Source: Pinus tabuliformis (taxonomy: Eukaryota > Streptophyta > Pinopsida > Pinales > Pinaceae). From it: a DNA stretch of 64,000 nucleotides. Both the position numbers and the translations under genes were made by a program. The number at the start of each line of letters is the position of its first letter. Within the stretch, counting starts at the first letter, position 1. The notes beneath the pieces were generated by a model, which saw only the letters and a list, made by a program, of their open reading frames with translations, was not told the DNA's origin and searched no databases. The DNA lies in assembly GCA_031772625.1 (NCBI GenBank), contig CM062819.1, positions 1,232,706,955-1,232,770,954 on the forward strand, written 5' to 3'. Below, piece by piece: positions 61,116 to 64,000 of the stretch.

Positions 61116-61735
61116 CTAAATGCAAAATTCAACACATTCTACTGATCAACCCTCTGCTCCTTGCCCAGAACTTTATAATGGAAAGCTCCTTGACCAGTGC
61201 TTTATAATAGAAATAGCAAGGCTCATGCATACTCTGACGGGTGCATGGCATCCAGAAAATCTTGCGTTTTGCCAAAACGAGCACCCCGGCTTTTTCTTCC
61301 ACCGAATATGTGGAGATAAGGCCACTAGATTTTTGCTTCGAAAACATTACCAATGTAGGAATTTGGAAAGACCGCTGACGTTCCTCGACGTGAAAATATC
61401 TTCACTTATGGTGCCATAAACTCCACGAACTCTCCCGGAAGCTCGACGCACAGATGTCAAGTGGAGAGTAAAAGTTTTCCGTGCTTACTTGATTTTCCGT
61501 TGTTTCGTTTTCTAGTTCCGATCAACGGTTGAAAGTGTCTCACCTGATCGAACGGAGTAGGGTAAAAGTGTTGACGAAGAAGTTGATGCATAGGAAGGCC
61601 TATTGACCTAAATATATATAAAGAAATTATAAATGGTTTCATTAGAATGTTTATTATAAAAAATATTAGATATTGAAATAAGACGTTGTCATCAATTTAA
61701 AAATCATATGCGATGAATAAATAATTTAAAATATA
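61116..61735. other. Upstream region of the PNGase A pseudogene
   Basis: A 74-codon minus-strand frame (61129-61353) and overlapping plus-strand frames have no recognised family. TATATATAAAG at 61612-61622 is a TATA-like word on the plus strand, but no promoter can be assigned to the pseudogene. Confidence 0.35.
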
Positions 61736-62260
61736 AATAGTTTATAAGGAATGTTTAACGGAAATATTTATAAATATATAAAGAATTTTTATAATATAAA
61801 AAGTTTATAAAGAATGTTGAAAGGTAATATTTATAAATATATAAAGAATTTTTGAAAAGAAAATATAAAATATACATAGTTTATAAAGAATGTTTAAAGG
61901 AAATATTTATAAATATATAAAGAATTTTTATAATATAAATAGTTTATAAAGAATGTTTAGAGGTAATATTTATAAATATATAAAGAATTTTTGTAAAGAA
62001 AATATAAATAATTTTCTGTAAAATGTATTTTTTACTTGATTATTAATTTTAACTATCATAGAATAATCAAAAAGGAAATATTTATAAATATATAAAGAAT
62101 TTTTATAATATAAATAGTTTATAAAGAATGTTTAGAGGTAATATTTATAAATATATAAAGAATATTTGTAAAGAAAATATAAATAATTTTCTGTAAAATG
62201 TATTTTTTACTTGATTATTAATTTTAACTATCATAGAACAATCAAAATTAGTTGGAAAAT
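61736..62260. repeat. AT-rich tandem array with 63-bp and 174-bp periods
   Basis: The word AATATTTATAAATATATAAA starts near 61762, 61825, 61901, 61964, 62075 and 62138. Spacings are 63, 76, 63, 111 and 63 bp, and the 63+111 block repeats once. TTTATAAAGAATGTTTA precedes most units. Confidence 0.85.
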
Positions 62261-62342
62261 AAAGTAGATTTTGTTATTTTATTTTAAAAATAAATTCAAT
62301 TTAATTTAATTATATTTTTATCATGAAAACATCAATTGTAAC

Positions 62343-63246
62343 ATGATGCATTTTAATATAGGAATGTCTTTTCATTTTAGTGATGCATTTTAATATAGGA
62401 ATGTCTTTTCATTTTAGTTGGAAGTGTTTTTCACTTGGTTGGGTTTTGATGGGACTTCTATTTCCATGAAATGAATCAATAAACCATGTTTGATATTTTA
62501 ATAAAAAATAATAATTAATGTTTTTTTAATGAATATTTAAAATAATTAAAATATAATTTTTATTCTCTTAATTCCAATTATCATGGAAGAATAATTAAGC
62601 TAGTTTTATTGGACATGAAATTAACTTCTCATACTAATAATTTTGAATTTTAATATAGGAATGTCTTTTCATTTTAGTGATGCATTTTAATATAGGAATG
62701 TCTTTTCATTTTAGTTGGAAGTGTTTTTCACTTGGTTGGGTTTTGATGGGACTTCTATTTCCATGAAATGAATCAATAAACCATGTTTGATATTTTAATA
62801 AAAAATAATAATTAATGTTTTTTTAATGAATATTTAAAATAATTAAAATATAATTTTTATTTGTTAATTCCAATTATCATGGAAGAATAATTAAGCTAGT
62901 TTCATTGGACATGAAATTAACTTCTCATACTAATAATTTTGAATTTTAATATAGGAATGTCTTTTCATTTTAGTGATGCATTTTAATATAGGAATGTCTT
63001 TTCATTTTAGTTGGAAGTGTTTTTCACTTGGTTGGGTTTTGATGGGACTTCTATTTCCATGAAATGAATCAATAAACCATGTTTGATATTTTAATAAAAA
63101 ATAATAATTAATTTTTTTTTAATGAATATTTAAAATAATTAAAATATAATTTTTACTCTGTTAATTCCAATTATCATGGAAGAATAATTAAGCTAGTTTC
63201 ATTGGACATGAAATTAACTTCTCATACTAATAATTTTGAATTTTAT
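62343..63246. repeat. Three tandem 298-bp units
   Basis: GTTGGAAGTGTTTTTCACTT occurs at 62417, 62714 and 63012 (spacing 297 and 298). Each unit also contains a doubled 37-bp word (TTTTAATATAGGAATGTCTT...). Units are about 98-99% alike by eye, so the array is recent. Confidence 0.95.
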
Positions 63247-64000
63247 TGGAAAATAAAGCTTACTTTATTTCCATTAAAAAAATTATAAAATTGTATTGAT
63301 GTTTATAAGAGATAATTTAAAAAAATTCATTGAAGTTTACTTTTTATATAAGTGATTTTTGTTTCTGGGTTGAATTTTGTGTTTGCTTTGATGGGAAAAA
63401 TGGTTTTCTTCTTTGTATTATACGAAAACATTTAAATCACAATATTTATAAATCACAATATTTATAACTTTCTTTGAACGAGTAAATTTTGTTTGCTCTC
63501 TAATTACCTTTTATATTCAACAATTTGTGTAGTTGGAGTTTTTTAAACTTTATTAGGATGTCACAAATGGAGTATTTTTTAACTTATCTCAAAAAAAGTT
63601 TGGACATACCTCCCATATCTAAAGTACATCGAAGTAAAAATCAACTTTTAATGGGAGGGACAACTAGAATAGCCCTATTGAATAAGAAGAGGGGCTCCCA
63701 AGATCTAAAGTGAGTTAGAAGGAAGGAAGCTCAAATTGATGGCTCTAAGAATGATTGAGATAAGCCAATCAATTCTAAGGAACTATAACTATGGTTGACT
63801 CACGGAAAGATATGTATGAATCTCAATGGTGTGAAAATGAGCTAAAGCAAAGCATGTGAGATCCTACAAAGTCTAAGAGTAATAAAAAATCTTTCAACTG
63901 GTCCAAGGCGCGTATACACGTAGGTTAACAGAACAAAAGTAGTGTATAACGTATACACGCACTTTCACAGGAGGAAAAGCGTGTACATGTTGGAAAACCA
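63247..64000. other. Gene-free right end
   Basis: AT-rich to about 63520, then mixed sequence with no recognised family. CGTATACACG-type words occur at 63911, 63949 and 63980 near the window end. Confidence 0.4.

Overview
The window looks like intergenic DNA from a large, repeat-rich land-plant genome. The evidence is stacked Ty1/copia-like and Ty3/gypsy-like LTR elements with plant-type primer binding sites (initiator-Met, and two TGGCG...GGGGA classes), an L1-type LINE, tRNA-derived SINEs, long-period satellites and AT-rich spacers. The style would fit a gymnosperm, but nothing here proves it. I see no intact cellular gene. The one recognisable cellular gene is a PNGase A (peptide-N-glycanase A) pseudogene at 59430-61115 on the minus strand, with three in-frame stops.

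Layout. 1-119 is the edge of an LTR-like repeat that recurs at 12378-12496. 1538-5235 is a gag-only copia-like element A (minus) with two 859-bp LTRs. A partial second copy of its body follows (6043-6401), and the two are separated by a nested 795-bp insertion (5243-6037) with a CGTAG target duplication and tandem arrays of tRNA-Met primer-binding-site units. 7311-8560 holds eroded, unrecognised coding-like sequence. 8909-12493 is a 3'-truncated gypsy gag element (minus). 12497-13461 is a LINE ORF2 remnant (minus), cut by a Del/Tekay-like gypsy LTR that starts at 13462. That LTR is itself split by a structurally complete, non-autonomous gag-protease gypsy element (14135-21976, plus; 1038-bp LTRs; target duplication CTTAC).

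20520-40722 is a head-to-tail tandem duplication of about 10.1 kb. It carries the 3' end of the gag-protease element, half of the host LTR, a SINE and an eroded repetitive Glu/Lys-rich reading frame, and it has a 4-bp CCAT microhomology at its junctions. 41473-46173 is a satellite of about 704-bp monomers (6.7 copies). Each monomer holds a long imperfect hairpin, and the first is interrupted by a SINE with a 14-bp target duplication. 50534-55001 is a gag-only copia-like element C (minus) with LTRs of about 186 bp, flanked on both sides by the same 154-bp sequence. The right end holds the PNGase A pseudogene and two AT-rich tandem arrays.

The genes do not form a pathway. The story is one of layered transposition, tandem duplication and decay. 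Three independent coding frames (gypsy gag, gag-protease, PNGase A) appear to have died mostly by nonsense changes consistent with C-to-T deamination, while staying otherwise open. Identities quoted are counted or estimated by eye.
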